Shown piece by piece: positions 16,277 through 24,047 of a stretch of DNA of 64,000 nucleotides; position 1 is the first letter of the stretch, and the number at the start of each line of letters is the position of its first letter. The notes below the pieces were generated by a model. It saw only the letters and a list, made by a program, of their open reading frames with translations. It had not been told where the DNA came from and searched no databases. The position numbers and the translations under genes were made by a program. The stretch comes from Pseudomonas bohemica. Lineage in GTDB: Bacteria; Pseudomonadota; Gammaproteobacteria; Pseudomonadales; Pseudomonadaceae. The DNA lies in assembly GCF_002934685.1 (NCBI RefSeq), contig NZ_NKHL01000115.1, positions 62,001 to 126,000 of the forward strand, in the 5' to 3' direction.

Positions 16277-18169
16277 ATGAAATGCGATCCACCTCTTAGC
16301 GCGCCGCCATCACTTGCCGTGAAACCCCGCCTGATCCGCCATCTGTTTCTGCCGCCGCTGGTCATCCTGCTGATGATCGCGCTGGGCTACGTCACCTACC
16401 TGTACAGCGAAAACAACGGCATCAAGGCCCTTGGCGAAAACGGCGAGCGACAGCTTGAGCTGCACGCCCGTACCGTCGAAAGCGAAATCAATAAATACAA
16501 CTACCTGCCCAGCGTGCTGGAGCTCGAATCCAATGTCTCCGAGTTGCTCAACGACCCGTCGCCGGAATTGCGCGGCAAGGTCAATGACTACCTCGAAGGT
16601 CTGAACCGCCGCAGCCGCAGCCGTGCCATTTACGTGCTCGACACCACCGGCCGCGTGCTGGCCACCAGTAACTGGCGCGATGCCGACAGTTATCTGGGCG
16701 AAGACCTGTCCTTCCGCGCCTATTACCAGGATGCGATCCGCGGGCTGCCTGGCCGTTTCTACGGTATCGGCAGCACCACCGGCGAGCCGGGTTATTACCT
16801 GGCCCACGGGCTTGAAGAGAAAGGCAAGATCATCGGTGTCGCGGTGATCAAGGTCCGCCTGGAGGCCCTTGAAGAGCGCTGGCAACGGGCCCGTCTGGAG
16901 GCCTTCGTCAGTGACGAAAACGGCATCATCATTCTGTCCAGCGATCCGACGCGGCGCCTGAAATCGGTGCGCCCGCTGACGCCGCAAATCAAGGAACGTC
17001 TGGCCCGCAGCCTGCAGTATTACTGGTGGCCGCTCAACGAGCTGGTGCCGTTGGAACGCGAGTCGATTGCCGAGGGCGTCGAGAAGCTGACCTTTCCGGC
17101 CAACAGCAGCGTCGACCATGAACACACCGTGGTCAGTTACCTGGCGCAGACCCGCGATCTGGCCGACACGCCATGGCACCTGACCTTGCTCACGCCGCTG
17201 GAAGACCTGCGTCGCGAAGCCGCCAATCAGGGCATGCTGGTGGCGGTAGCCTGTGCGCTGGCGATGTTCTTGCTGATCGCCTGGAACGAGCGGCGCAAGG
17301 TGATTTCGACACGTCTGGCCGCCCGCGAAGCGCTGGAAGAAGCCAACAACGAACTCGAACGTCGGATTACCGAACGCACGGCCGACCTGCGCGCCAGCAA
17401 CGAACGCCTCAAGGGGCAGATTCGCGAGCGACGCCAGGCCGAAGAGACATTGCGCCAGGCCCAGGATGAACTGGTTCAGGCCGGCAAACTGGCCGCCATC
17501 GGGCAGATGTCGACCAGCATTGCCCATGAACTCAATCAGCCGCTGGCGGCATTGCGCACGCTCTCCGGCAATACCGTGCGTTTCATCGAACGCGGCGCGC
17601 TGGACACGGCGAGCACCAATCTGCGAACCATCAATGATCTGGTGGATCGCATGGGCCGTATCACTGCAAGCCTGCGTGCATTCGCCCGGCGCGGTGAAGA
17701 CAAGGGCCAGGCGTCGCTGACCAAGGCCGTGGACGCGGCGCTGCAGCTGTTGGCAGGCCGCCTGGAACACAGCGCGCTGGAGCTTCATCAGGGGTTCGAT
17801 GATGTCAAGCTGGCGATCGATCAGACGCGACTGGAGCAGATCCTGGTCAACCTGATCGGCAACGCCCTGGACGCGATGCAGGCGCAACCGCTGCCGGTGC
17901 TCTGGCTGCAAGGCGATGTGTTCGAAGGCCGCTATCGCCTGCTTGTGCGCGACAACGGCCACGGCATCGACGCCGAAGCGCGCAAGCATCTGTTCGAGCC
18001 GTTTTTCACCACCAAGCCCGGCGAGCAGGGGCTGGGCCTGGGGCTGACCTTGTCCGCCAGCCTTGCCGCAGCAGCGGGTGGCAGCCTGAACGCAGAGGAC
18101 CCGGCCGAAGGCGGCACGATGTTTGTGCTGGTTTTGCCGTTGATGACCTCTCCCGGCATCCCCCTGTGA
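16277..18169 (+). CDS. aauS: Sensor histidine kinase AauS (DctB-like)
   Basis: A 630-aa membrane sensor. A first membrane helix (about 20-43) and a second (about 318-335) bracket a large periplasmic double-PDC-type sensing region; a coiled-coil-like linker follows, then the H-box S-I-A-H-E-L-N-Q-P with phospho-acceptor H417, and an ATPase domain with N-L-I-G-N-A-L-D-A (N box), D-N-G-H-G (G1) and G-L-G-L-G-L (G2). In P. putida AauS senses acidic amino acids and phosphorylates AauR. I chose ATG 16277 (AGGAC upstream); an in-frame start at 16229 would add 16 residues. It lies directly after the transporter it likely controls. Confidence 0.9.
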   Translation: MKCDPPLSAPPSLAVKPRLIRHLFLPPLVILLMIALGYVTYLYSENNGIKALGENGERQLELHARTVESEINKYNYLPSVLELESNVSELLNDPSPELRGKVNDYLEGLNRRSRSRAIYVLDTTGRVLATSNWRDADSYLGEDLSFRAYYQDAIRGLPGRFYGIGSTTGEPGYYLAHGLEEKGKIIGVAVIKVRLEALEERWQRARLEAFVSDENGIIILSSDPTRRLKSVRPLTPQIKERLARSLQYYWWPLNELVPLERESIAEGVEKLTFPANSSVDHEHTVVSYLAQTRDLADTPWHLTLLTPLEDLRREAANQGMLVAVACALAMFLLIAWNERRKVISTRLAAREALEEANNELERRITERTADLRASNERLKGQIRERRQAEETLRQAQDELVQAGKLAAIGQMSTSIAHELNQPLAALRTLSGNTVRFIERGALDTASTNLRTINDLVDRMGRITASLRAFARRGEDKGQASLTKAVDAALQLLAGRLEHSALELHQGFDDVKLAIDQTRLEQILVNLIGNALDAMQAQPLPVLWLQGDVFEGRYRLLVRDNGHGIDAEARKHLFEPFFTTKPGEQGLGLGLTLSASLAAAAGGSLNAEDPAEGGTMFVLVLPLMTSPGIPL

Positions 18170-18190
18170 ATTGTCCTGTCAACCTCCGTC

Positions 18191-18282
18191 CTGCAGGAGC
18201 GCGCTTGCCCGCGATGAGGTCGGCCAATGCAACATCCTTGGTGTTTGACGTACTGCAATCGCGGGCAAGCGCGTTCCTACAA
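18191..18282. repeat. REPIN (type GGAGCGCGCTTGCCCGC)
   Basis: Arms CAGGAGCGCGCTTGCCCGCG and CGCGGGCAAGCGCGTTCCTA form a well-preserved 92-nt REPIN that fills the gap between aauS and aauR. Confidence 0.87.
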
Positions 18283-18301
18283 CTACGCGTGAGGCCTGCA
18301 C

Positions 18302-19627
18302 ATGAACACTGAATTGACCGTCCTCATCGTCGAAGATGACCCCCATGTCCTGCTTGGCTGCCAGCAGGCGCTGGCGCTGGAGGACATTCACAGTGAGGGC
18401 GTGGGCAATGCCGAGGAGGCGCTGGCGATAGTGGGCGACAATTTCGCCGGGATCGTCATCAGCGACATTCGCCTGCCAGGCATCGACGGGCTGCAATTGC
18501 TCAAGCGGCTCAAGGAGCGGGATCGGTCGTTGCCAGTGGTGCTGATCACCGGACACGGCGATGTATCGATGGCGGTCGGGGCCATGCGCGACGGCGCTTA
18601 CGACTTTATGGAAAAGCCCTTCTCTCCCGAACGCCTGGTGGATGTCGCCCGACGTGCGTTGGAGCAGCGTGGGCTGGCGCGGGAGGTTTGGTCGCTGCGT
18701 CGGCAACTGGCCGAACGCGACTCGCTGGAAGGCAAGATCATCGGTCGTTCGGCGGCGATGCAGAATCTGCGCGCCCTGATCGCCAATGTCGCCGACACCT
18801 CCGCCAACGTGCTGATCGAAGGCGAAACCGGCACTGGCAAGGAACTGGTCGCCCGCTGCCTGCACGACTTCAGCCGTCGTCACGCCAATCAGTTCGTCGC
18901 GTTGAACTGCGGCGGTCTGCCGGAGAATCTGTTCGAAAGCGAAATCTTCGGCCACGAAGCCAACGCCTTCACCGGTGCCGGCAAGCGTCGCATCGGCAAG
19001 ATCGAGCACGCCCACAACGGCACGCTGTTCCTCGACGAAGTGGAAAGCATGCCGATCAACCTGCAAATCAAACTGCTGAGGGTGTTGCAGGAGCGCACCC
19101 TTGAGCGATTGGGTTCCAACCAGAGTGTGGCGGTGGATTGCCGCGTGATCGCGGCCACCAAATCCGACCTCGACGAGATGAGCAAGGCCAGCCAGTTCCG
19201 CAGCGACCTGTATTACCGCCTCAACGTCGTCACGCTGGAATTGCCGCCGTTGCGCGAGCGTCGCGAAGATATCCTGCAACTCTTCGAACACTTTCTGCAG
19301 TTGTCGTCGCTGCGTTTCGATCGTGAGCCGCCACAGCTGGACGCGCAGACCTTGTCATCGCTGATGAGCCACGACTGGCCAGGCAACGTGCGCGAACTGC
19401 GCAACGTCGCCGAGCGTTACGCGCTGGGTCTGCCTGCGTTCAAGAAATCCGGAGCGACGGTCAGCGCCCAGAGCCTGGGGTTTTCCGAGGCTGTGGAAGC
19501 ATTCGAAAAGAATTTGCTCAGTGAGGCGTTGCAGCGCAGTGGCGGCAATCTGAGCCAGGCCAGCCAGGAATTGGGCATGGCCAAGACCACCTTGTTCGAC
19601 AAGGTGAAAAAGTACGGGCTGGGCTGA
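18302..19627 (+). CDS. aauR: Sigma-54 response regulator AauR
   Basis: A 441-aa NtrC/DctD-type activator with a receiver domain (phospho-acceptor D55 in I-S-D-I-R-L-P-G), an AAA+ domain (Walker A G-E-T-G-T-G-K near 173, Walker B G-T-L-F-L-D-E-V) and a C-terminal Fis-type helix-turn-helix (L-S-Q-A-S-Q-E-L-G-M-A-K-T-T-L). It activates the aat operon, whose upstream region holds matching enhancer sites and a sigma-54 promoter. Oddly, the sigma-54 contact loop reads N-A-F-T-G-A (N221) where the family norm is G-A-F-T-G-A. A REPIN separates it from aauS. Confidence 0.92.
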   Translation: MNTELTVLIVEDDPHVLLGCQQALALEDIHSEGVGNAEEALAIVGDNFAGIVISDIRLPGIDGLQLLKRLKERDRSLPVVLITGHGDVSMAVGAMRDGAYDFMEKPFSPERLVDVARRALEQRGLAREVWSLRRQLAERDSLEGKIIGRSAAMQNLRALIANVADTSANVLIEGETGTGKELVARCLHDFSRRHANQFVALNCGGLPENLFESEIFGHEANAFTGAGKRRIGKIEHAHNGTLFLDEVESMPINLQIKLLRVLQERTLERLGSNQSVAVDCRVIAATKSDLDEMSKASQFRSDLYYRLNVVTLELPPLRERREDILQLFEHFLQLSSLRFDREPPQLDAQTLSSLMSHDWPGNVRELRNVAERYALGLPAFKKSGATVSAQSLGFSEAVEAFEKNLLSEALQRSGGNLSQASQELGMAKTTLFDKVKKYGLG

Positions 19628-19642
19628 TTCGTTGTAGACAGG

Positions 19643-19714
19643 ATATGACATCTAAGCGCCGCGTCGATGATTCACGCGATATGGCATCTAACCGCCGCTT
19701 CGATGATTCACACG
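19643..19714. repeat. 36-bp direct repeats, copies 1 and 2
   Basis: Two head-to-tail 36-bp copies (19643-19678, 19679-19714) that begin ATATG(A/G)CATCTAA and end GATGATTCAC(G/A)CG. Further copies are at 19885-19920, 19921-19956, 20127-20162 and 20331-20366, always just before a REPIN. Confidence 0.85.
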
Positions 19715-19717
19715 ATA

Positions 19718-19813
19718 CCTGTGGGAGTGAGCTTGCTCACGAAAGGGCCAGTGCATTCACTGCATCTGCTGTGGATGAACCTCAGTATTCGTGAGCAAGC
19801 TCACTCCCACAGG
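19718..19813. repeat. REPIN 1 of the array
   Basis: CCTGTGGGAGTGAGCTTGCT ... AGCAAGCTCACTCCCACAGG, 96 nt with essentially perfect arms. Confidence 0.92.
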
Positions 19814-19814
19814 T

Positions 19815-19880
19815 TCAATCCGCATCTGCCTTGACCCGCGCATCCACTTCGGTCGCCAACGGCACCGTCGCAGACCCCCA
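19815..19880 (-). pseudogene. pfkB gene-tail copy A (22 codons)
   Basis: In the minus-strand frame this reads as 21 residues plus stop, starting W-G-S-A-T-V-P and ending R-V-K-A-D-A-D-stop. This matches the end of the intact kinase (W-G-P-A-T-A-P ... L-I-K-A-D-E-R-stop) at most positions without gaps. It has no upstream coding part, so it is a fragment. Confidence 0.75.
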
Positions 19881-19884
19881 CACC

Positions 19885-19956
19885 ATATGGCACCTAACCG
19901 CCGCTTAGATGATTCACGCGATATGACATCTAACTGCCGCTTCGATGATTCACGCG
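19885..19956. repeat. 36-bp direct repeats, copies 3 and 4
   Basis: Two adjacent copies differ at a few bases (for example CGCTTAG versus CGCTTCG). Their doubling explains why this array unit is 242 nt while the others are about 205. Confidence 0.85.
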
Positions 19957-19959
19957 ATA

Positions 19960-20055
19960 CCTGTGGGAGTGAGCTTGCTCACGAAAGGGCCAGGGCATTC
20001 ACTGCATCTGCTGTGGATGAACCTCAATATTCGTGAGCAAGCTCACTCCCACAGG
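19960..20055. repeat. REPIN 2 of the array
   Basis: 96 nt, almost identical to REPIN 1 including the internal GCATTCACTGCATCTGCTGT segment. Confidence 0.92.
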
Positions 20056-20056
20056 T

Positions 20057-20122
20057 TCAATCCTCATCCGCCTTGATCCGCACCTCCACTTCGGTCGCCA
20101 ACGGCACCGTCGCAGGCCCCCA
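20057..20122 (-). pseudogene. pfkB gene-tail copy B (22 codons)
   Basis: Reads W-G-P-A-T-V-P-L-A-T-E-V-E-V-R-I-K-A-D-E-D then stop on the minus strand; in frame and ungapped against the intact gene end. Confidence 0.75.
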
Positions 20123-20126
20123 CACC

Positions 20127-20162
20127 ATATGGCACCTAACCGCCGCTTCGATGATTCACGCG
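20127..20162. repeat. 36-bp direct repeat, copy 5
   Basis: A single copy, begins ATATGGCACCTAACCGCCG, between tail copy B and REPIN 3. Confidence 0.82.
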
Positions 20163-20165
20163 ATA

Positions 20166-20259
20166 CCTGTGGGAGTGAGCTTGCTCACGAAAGGGCCAGG
20201 GCATTCACTGCATCTGGTGGATGAACCTCAGCATTCGTGAGCAAGCTCACTCCCACAGG
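20166..20259. repeat. REPIN 3 of the array
   Basis: 94 nt; the loop has lost two bases (CATCTGGTGGATG where copies 1-2 have CATCTGCTGTGGATG). The same shortened loop is in REPIN 4, so copies 3 and 4 share a more recent ancestor. Confidence 0.92.
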
Positions 20260-20260
20260 T

Positions 20261-20326
20261 TCAATCCGCATCTGCCTTGATCAGCGCATCCACTTCGGTC
20301 GCCAGCGGCGCCGTCGCAGACCCCCA
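20261..20326 (-). pseudogene. pfkB gene-tail copy C (22 codons)
   Basis: Reads W-G-S-A-T-A-P-L-A-T-E-V-D-A-L-I-K-A-D-A-D then stop. It is the copy closest in sequence to the intact gene end and also the closest physically. Confidence 0.75.
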
Positions 20327-20330
20327 CACG

Positions 20331-20366
20331 ATATGGCATCTAACTGCCGCTTCGATGATTCACGCG
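20331..20366. repeat. 36-bp direct repeat, copy 6
   Basis: A single copy, begins ATATGGCATCTAACTGCCG, between tail copy C and REPIN 4. Confidence 0.82.
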
Positions 20367-20369
20367 ATA

Positions 20370-20462
20370 CCTGTGGGAGTGAGCTTGCTCACGAAAGGGC
20401 CAGTGCATTCACTGCATCTGGTGGATGAACTTCAGCATTCGTGAGCAAGCTCACTCCACAGG
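20370..20462. repeat. REPIN 4 of the array
   Basis: 93 nt with the two-base loop deletion of REPIN 3 and one further C lost in the right arm (CACTCCACAGG). It abuts the stop codon of the intact kinase gene. Confidence 0.9.
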
Positions 20463-20463
20463 T

Positions 20464-21393
20464 TTACCTCTCGTCCGCCTTGATCAGCGCATCGACTTCA
20501 TCGATTTTGGGCGCTGTCGCAGGCCCCCAGCGGGTGACGGCAATTGCTGCTGCCGCATTGGCCCGCAACGCCGCTTGCTCCGCCGGCAGCCCTGCCGCCA
20601 AGCCTGCCAGCAACACTCCCGCATGGGCATCGCCCGCGCCATTGGTGTCGATGGCGGTGACCGGAAAGCCGCGCACCTGCTGCGTGTTACCGCCCTGCCT
20701 GATCCAGCAGCCCTGCGGCCCGTCACGCACGACGATCAGCGCCTGGCTGCTCAACCAATGCGCCAGACGCTCAAGCGCATCGGCCATCGCTTCGCAGCCG
20801 GTGAAGCGCAAAGCCTCTTCGCAATTGCTGGTCCACAGCGTGATCAGCGGCAGCACGGCCTGCATCTCGGCACTGTCCGGCGAGTTCACCAGCGGCCCCG
20901 GATCGAACACCACGCCCGCCCCTTCGGGCAACTCACCCAGCCATTCCAGCAGCGCCGACACCTTGCGCTTGTGCAACAGACTGTAGCCACTGACGAACAC
21001 ATAGTCTTCGGGACGGACCCTGACGCTGTGCAGGTCATCGCGGGACAAGCCGCCCTCTGAGCCGACGTAGGAAATGAACGAGCGCTCGGCAGACGGTTCG
21101 ATCAATGCGACCGACAGGCCCGTATCCTGATCTTCCGAGCCAGGCGTCGCGACGTCGATGCCTTCAGCCGCCATCGCCTCACGCGCCAGATCGCCGAAGC
21201 GACCCTTGCCATGACGACCGAGGTAGACCGTCTGCATGCCGTTGCGGCAGGCAGCGGCCATCACATTGAAGCCACCGCCGGCCTCGAACGTTGCCGAGCT
21301 TGCGAGTACATCGCCCCCCGAGCGTGGCAAGGCGTCGAGCCCCATGACCAGATCAACCACGACCTGACCGGTGTACAGCAATCTAGCGGGCAT
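20464..21393 (-). CDS. PfkB-family carbohydrate kinase (YegV-like)
   Basis: A 309-aa ribokinase-family sugar kinase with the family signatures near the N terminus (F-E-A-G-G-G-F-N-V) and the catalytic D-T-N-G-A-G-D-A-H-A-G motif near the C terminus; the Asp of G-A-G-D is the base. The start ATG at 21393 overlaps the permease stop by 11 nt, so the two are coupled. It is the last gene of a GntR / glycohydrolase / permease / kinase operon and probably phosphorylates the sugar released by the glycohydrolase. Its last 22 codons differ from three tail copies in the array just downstream. The substrate is unknown. Confidence 0.88.
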   Translation of the reverse strand: MPARLLYTGQVVVDLVMGLDALPRSGGDVLASSATFEAGGGFNVMAAACRNGMQTVYLGRHGKGRFGDLAREAMAAEGIDVATPGSEDQDTGLSVALIEPSAERSFISYVGSEGGLSRDDLHSVRVRPEDYVFVSGYSLLHKRKVSALLEWLGELPEGAGVVFDPGPLVNSPDSAEMQAVLPLITLWTSNCEEALRFTGCEAMADALERLAHWLSSQALIVVRDGPQGCWIRQGGNTQQVRGFPVTAIDTNGAGDAHAGVLLAGLAAGLPAEQAALRANAAAAIAVTRWGPATAPKIDEVDALIKADER

Positions 21394-22852
21394 GAGCAGC
21401 CTCTTCGGTAACGACGCGACGGTCGCGGGAACCGCCGAGAATGGCATACAGGCCGCCAGCAACCACGAAGGTCACGATCCAGCCCAAGCCGTTATGACCG
21501 AACCAGGAGTCAGACAGGAAGCCTTTGAACAACACGTTTTCCGGCGTGGTGGCGACGGTGGTGAAGCTGAAGCCGAGCACGATGGCCAGCGCCCAGGCAC
21601 CCAGCGCACGCCACTCGATACCGCCGCTGTACCAATAGGCGCTGCGCGGTGAGACGTCCATCAAGTCCATGGCGGAATAGACATGGCGATGAATCAGGTC
21701 GACCACGAAGATCCCGACCCACGCCGTGATCGGCACCGCGAGCATCGAGATGAAGGTAATGAACGGACCGTAGAAGCTGTCGGCGATCAGCATGAAGTAA
21801 ATCGAGCCGGCGAAGATCGCCACGATGTCAACGATGACCGCATGCACGCGCTTGATCTTCAGGCCCAGGGTCAAGGTGGTCAGGCCCGCCGAATAAACGG
21901 ACAGATTGTTCGACAGCAGCAGGCCGCCGAAAGCCGTGATCAGATACGGCACGGCCATCCAGGTCGGCAGCAGCTCGCGAATGGCAATGATTGGGTCGGT
22001 GGCCGATGCCAGATGATCGTTGCCCACGGACAACAGACCACCGAGGGTGATCAGCAGCACCAGCGGAATGCCCGCCCCGAATGCCGCCGAAGCCACCAGC
22101 CCTGCGGCCTTCACGCTGCGGTGCTGGTAGCGCGACATGTCGGCGCCTGCGTTGGCCCAACCGATGCCCGTGCCCGCCGCCATGGTGCCAACGCCGATGA
22201 TCATCGCGCTCAAAGGAGCCGGGGTTGCGTTGAATACCGCACTCCAATCGATGTGGGCAATGAGGAAGCCGCCGACCACGACGTTCAGCGCGCCGAAAAT
22301 GTAGGTCGCCCATTTCTGGATGACCAGCAAAGTTGCGTGCCCCAGGCCGGAAACGGTAAGGGTCATCAGCACGAAGATAGCGATGAATACCAGCGTGAGC
22401 GCTGGCGCGCTCTTGGCTTCGACCGGAGTGCCGAACAGGATCGAACACAACGACAGCAACACGAAGGCCGCCGTGGTGGTGTTGACCGTTTCCCAACCCA
22501 GGCGCGACATCAGCGAGACGATGGTCGGACCGATGTTGCCGCGCACCCCGAAAATGGCGCGGGAGAGTGTCAGACTCGGCGCACGACCTCGACGGCCGGC
22601 AATGGAAATCACCCCGACCACGGCGAAAGAGCCCGCCGCTCCGAGAATTGCCACGAGGATGGCTTGCCCGATCGACAGCCCGCGAAAGGCCACCAAAGTA
22701 GCGCCAAGGGGAAGACCGAGAATGCTGATATTGGCCGCGAACCACACCCAGAACAGCTGCAGCGGATGACCGTTGCACTCGTTTTCCGGAACCGGCTCGA
22801 TGCCGCGTGTTTCAAGCTGTCCTGCACCGTGAGTGGTGTTGGATGACGTCAT
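21383..22852 (-). CDS. NCS1-family purine/cytosine-type permease
   Basis: A 489-aa inner-membrane transporter with about 12 hydrophobic helices and the NCS1 pattern early in the protein (F-W-V-W-F-A-A-N-I-S-I-L-G-L-P-L-G). This family imports nucleobases, nucleosides and related compounds (CodB, PucI). The ATG at 22852 follows ACAGGAGC; the in-frame extension to 22948 is not hydrophobic and unlikely. Set between a putative N-glycoside hydrolase and a sugar kinase, it most likely imports a nucleoside or other N-glycoside (inference). A 178-nt spacer separates it from the hydrolase gene. Confidence 0.88.
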   Translation of the reverse strand: MTSSNTTHGAGQLETRGIEPVPENECNGHPLQLFWVWFAANISILGLPLGATLVAFRGLSIGQAILVAILGAAGSFAVVGVISIAGRRGRAPSLTLSRAIFGVRGNIGPTIVSLMSRLGWETVNTTTAAFVLLSLCSILFGTPVEAKSAPALTLVFIAIFVLMTLTVSGLGHATLLVIQKWATYIFGALNVVVGGFLIAHIDWSAVFNATPAPLSAMIIGVGTMAAGTGIGWANAGADMSRYQHRSVKAAGLVASAAFGAGIPLVLLITLGGLLSVGNDHLASATDPIIAIRELLPTWMAVPYLITAFGGLLLSNNLSVYSAGLTTLTLGLKIKRVHAVIVDIVAIFAGSIYFMLIADSFYGPFITFISMLAVPITAWVGIFVVDLIHRHVYSAMDLMDVSPRSAYWYSGGIEWRALGAWALAIVLGFSFTTVATTPENVLFKGFLSDSWFGHNGLGWIVTFVVAGGLYAILGGSRDRRVVTEEAAHAR

Positions 22853-23030
22853 GTGAATGCTCCTGTTGCCGTTTGTTCTGGTTGTGGGCAGTACGCAAAG
22901 CAAGCGACTTCCGTGTCGGATGGGGTGCTCGTTCTCTTCACGGAGCAAACGAACCCCGGATCACCACGTTTACCGGGGCGATGTGTGGATCTTTTTTATT
23001 CGATTCGGCACGCCAGGGCGCCGGCGTCGG

Positions 23031-24047
23031 TCAGACCGTACGCAAAGACAGCAACTGCTCGACCAGCGGGGAAAGCTCCAGGCTATTGACGGTCTGGATC
23101 TGTTCGATCAGCTCGACGGGCCACACTGACATGCCCTGAGAAGCCCCCAGCATCGCGCCGAGAATCGCCGCGATGGTGTCCGTGTCTCCGCCGAGACTGG
23201 CCGCCATGCACAGCGCATCGAAGGCCGACAACTGGCCGGACGCAACCTGATGCGCGAGAGCGAACGCTGCAATGACCGATTCCTGCGATGCCACCGATGT
23301 GCCGATCACGTCGTAGATCAAATCGGGCAACCGTTCATTGCTGACGCCAGCGCAGAGTTGCTTTGCCCAGACGATCCGCGCCGAGATCCGCGCACCGGCG
23401 ATCCAGTGGCCATGACGTTCGGCGCGAACAGCGATACGGGCGCCGATGTCCAACGCGTCGCTGAGGTTGACGCCGTTGAGGCCGGCCGAGACTACGGCCG
23501 CGACGGCTGCCGCGCTGGAAATCCCGAGCGTGGTGTTGTGCGTCACCTGACAGGCCTGCATGACCGACTCAATGAACTGCTGCTCGTTGAGGACGTTCGC
23601 CGCGATACCCACCGGCGTGATGCGCATGGCCGCACCATTGGTGGTGCCGAAGCGTCCGGCTTCCTCAGGAGTGTGGCCTGCCAGAATCATTTCAATCGCA
23701 CGTTTGGTCGATGGGCCAAGCAAATCCTGCGAACCCTTGGCCTGCATCACCGCTTCCCAGTCGATCAGGCTTTGCGCCAGATCCGAAGGCTGAATCAGCC
23801 CCCCGCCGGCGACCAGCAGTTCCGCGACCAGCACGGCCTGCTCGGTGTCATCGGTGATCGACCCGGCGGGCATGTTCGGCGCAATCGGCTGGTCGGCGTC
23901 GGCGGCGGTCAGGGTAGTGATTCGGTCGAAGCGCTGCTCGATCTGCTCGCGACTGAGCGATTGCGTGGGCATGCCCAGCGCGTCGCCAAGGGCCAGGCCA
24001 TAAAAAGCGGCCATGGCGCGGTCAAGAATATCGATCAATGCGGTCAT
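23031..24047 (-). CDS. ADP-ribosylglycohydrolase-family protein (YegU-like)
   Basis: A 338-aa protein with the DraG/ARH fold. The paired-metal motifs are present: G-S-I-T-D-D-T-E-Q near residue 60 and G-G-D-T-D-T-I-A-A near residue 290. The family splits N-glycosidic bonds to ribose, either on ADP-ribosylated targets or, for operons like this one, perhaps on small nucleoside-like substrates. The start ATG at 24047 overlaps the stop of the GntR gene by ATGA. Its genomic partners (permease, sugar kinase) argue for a catabolic role rather than protein de-ADP-ribosylation; this is inference. Confidence 0.87.
   Translation of the reverse strand: MTALIDILDRAMAAFYGLALGDALGMPTQSLSREQIEQRFDRITTLTAADADQPIAPNMPAGSITDDTEQAVLVAELLVAGGGLIQPSDLAQSLIDWEAVMQAKGSQDLLGPSTKRAIEMILAGHTPEEAGRFGTTNGAAMRITPVGIAANVLNEQQFIESVMQACQVTHNTTLGISSAAAVAAVVSAGLNGVNLSDALDIGARIAVRAERHGHWIAGARISARIVWAKQLCAGVSNERLPDLIYDVIGTSVASQESVIAAFALAHQVASGQLSAFDALCMAASLGGDTDTIAAILGAMLGASQGMSVWPVELIEQIQTVNSLELSPLVEQLLSLRTV

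Larger units (their letters stand above)
19643..20462. repeat. Nested tandem array: REPIN + 36-bp repeat + copies of the pfkB gene end
   Basis: The 836-nt gap between aauR and the pfkB-type gene is almost entirely a tandem array with a unit of about 205-240 nt. Each unit holds a REPIN, a 66-bp piece homologous to the last 22 codons of the adjacent kinase gene, and one or two 36-bp repeats. There are four REPINs, three gene-tail copies and six 36-bp repeats. The element closest to the real gene is a REPIN ending at 20462, two bases before the gene's stop codon. Confidence 0.9.

Noticed and set aside
16310..17989. 559-aa minus-strand ORF across aauS
   Set aside because: Antisense shadow of the sensor kinase gene.
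19643..20462. CRISPR-like repeat-spacer appearance
   Set aside because: Units are over 200 nt, the 'spacers' are copies of each other, repeats are REPINs and a gene end, and no cas genes are present.
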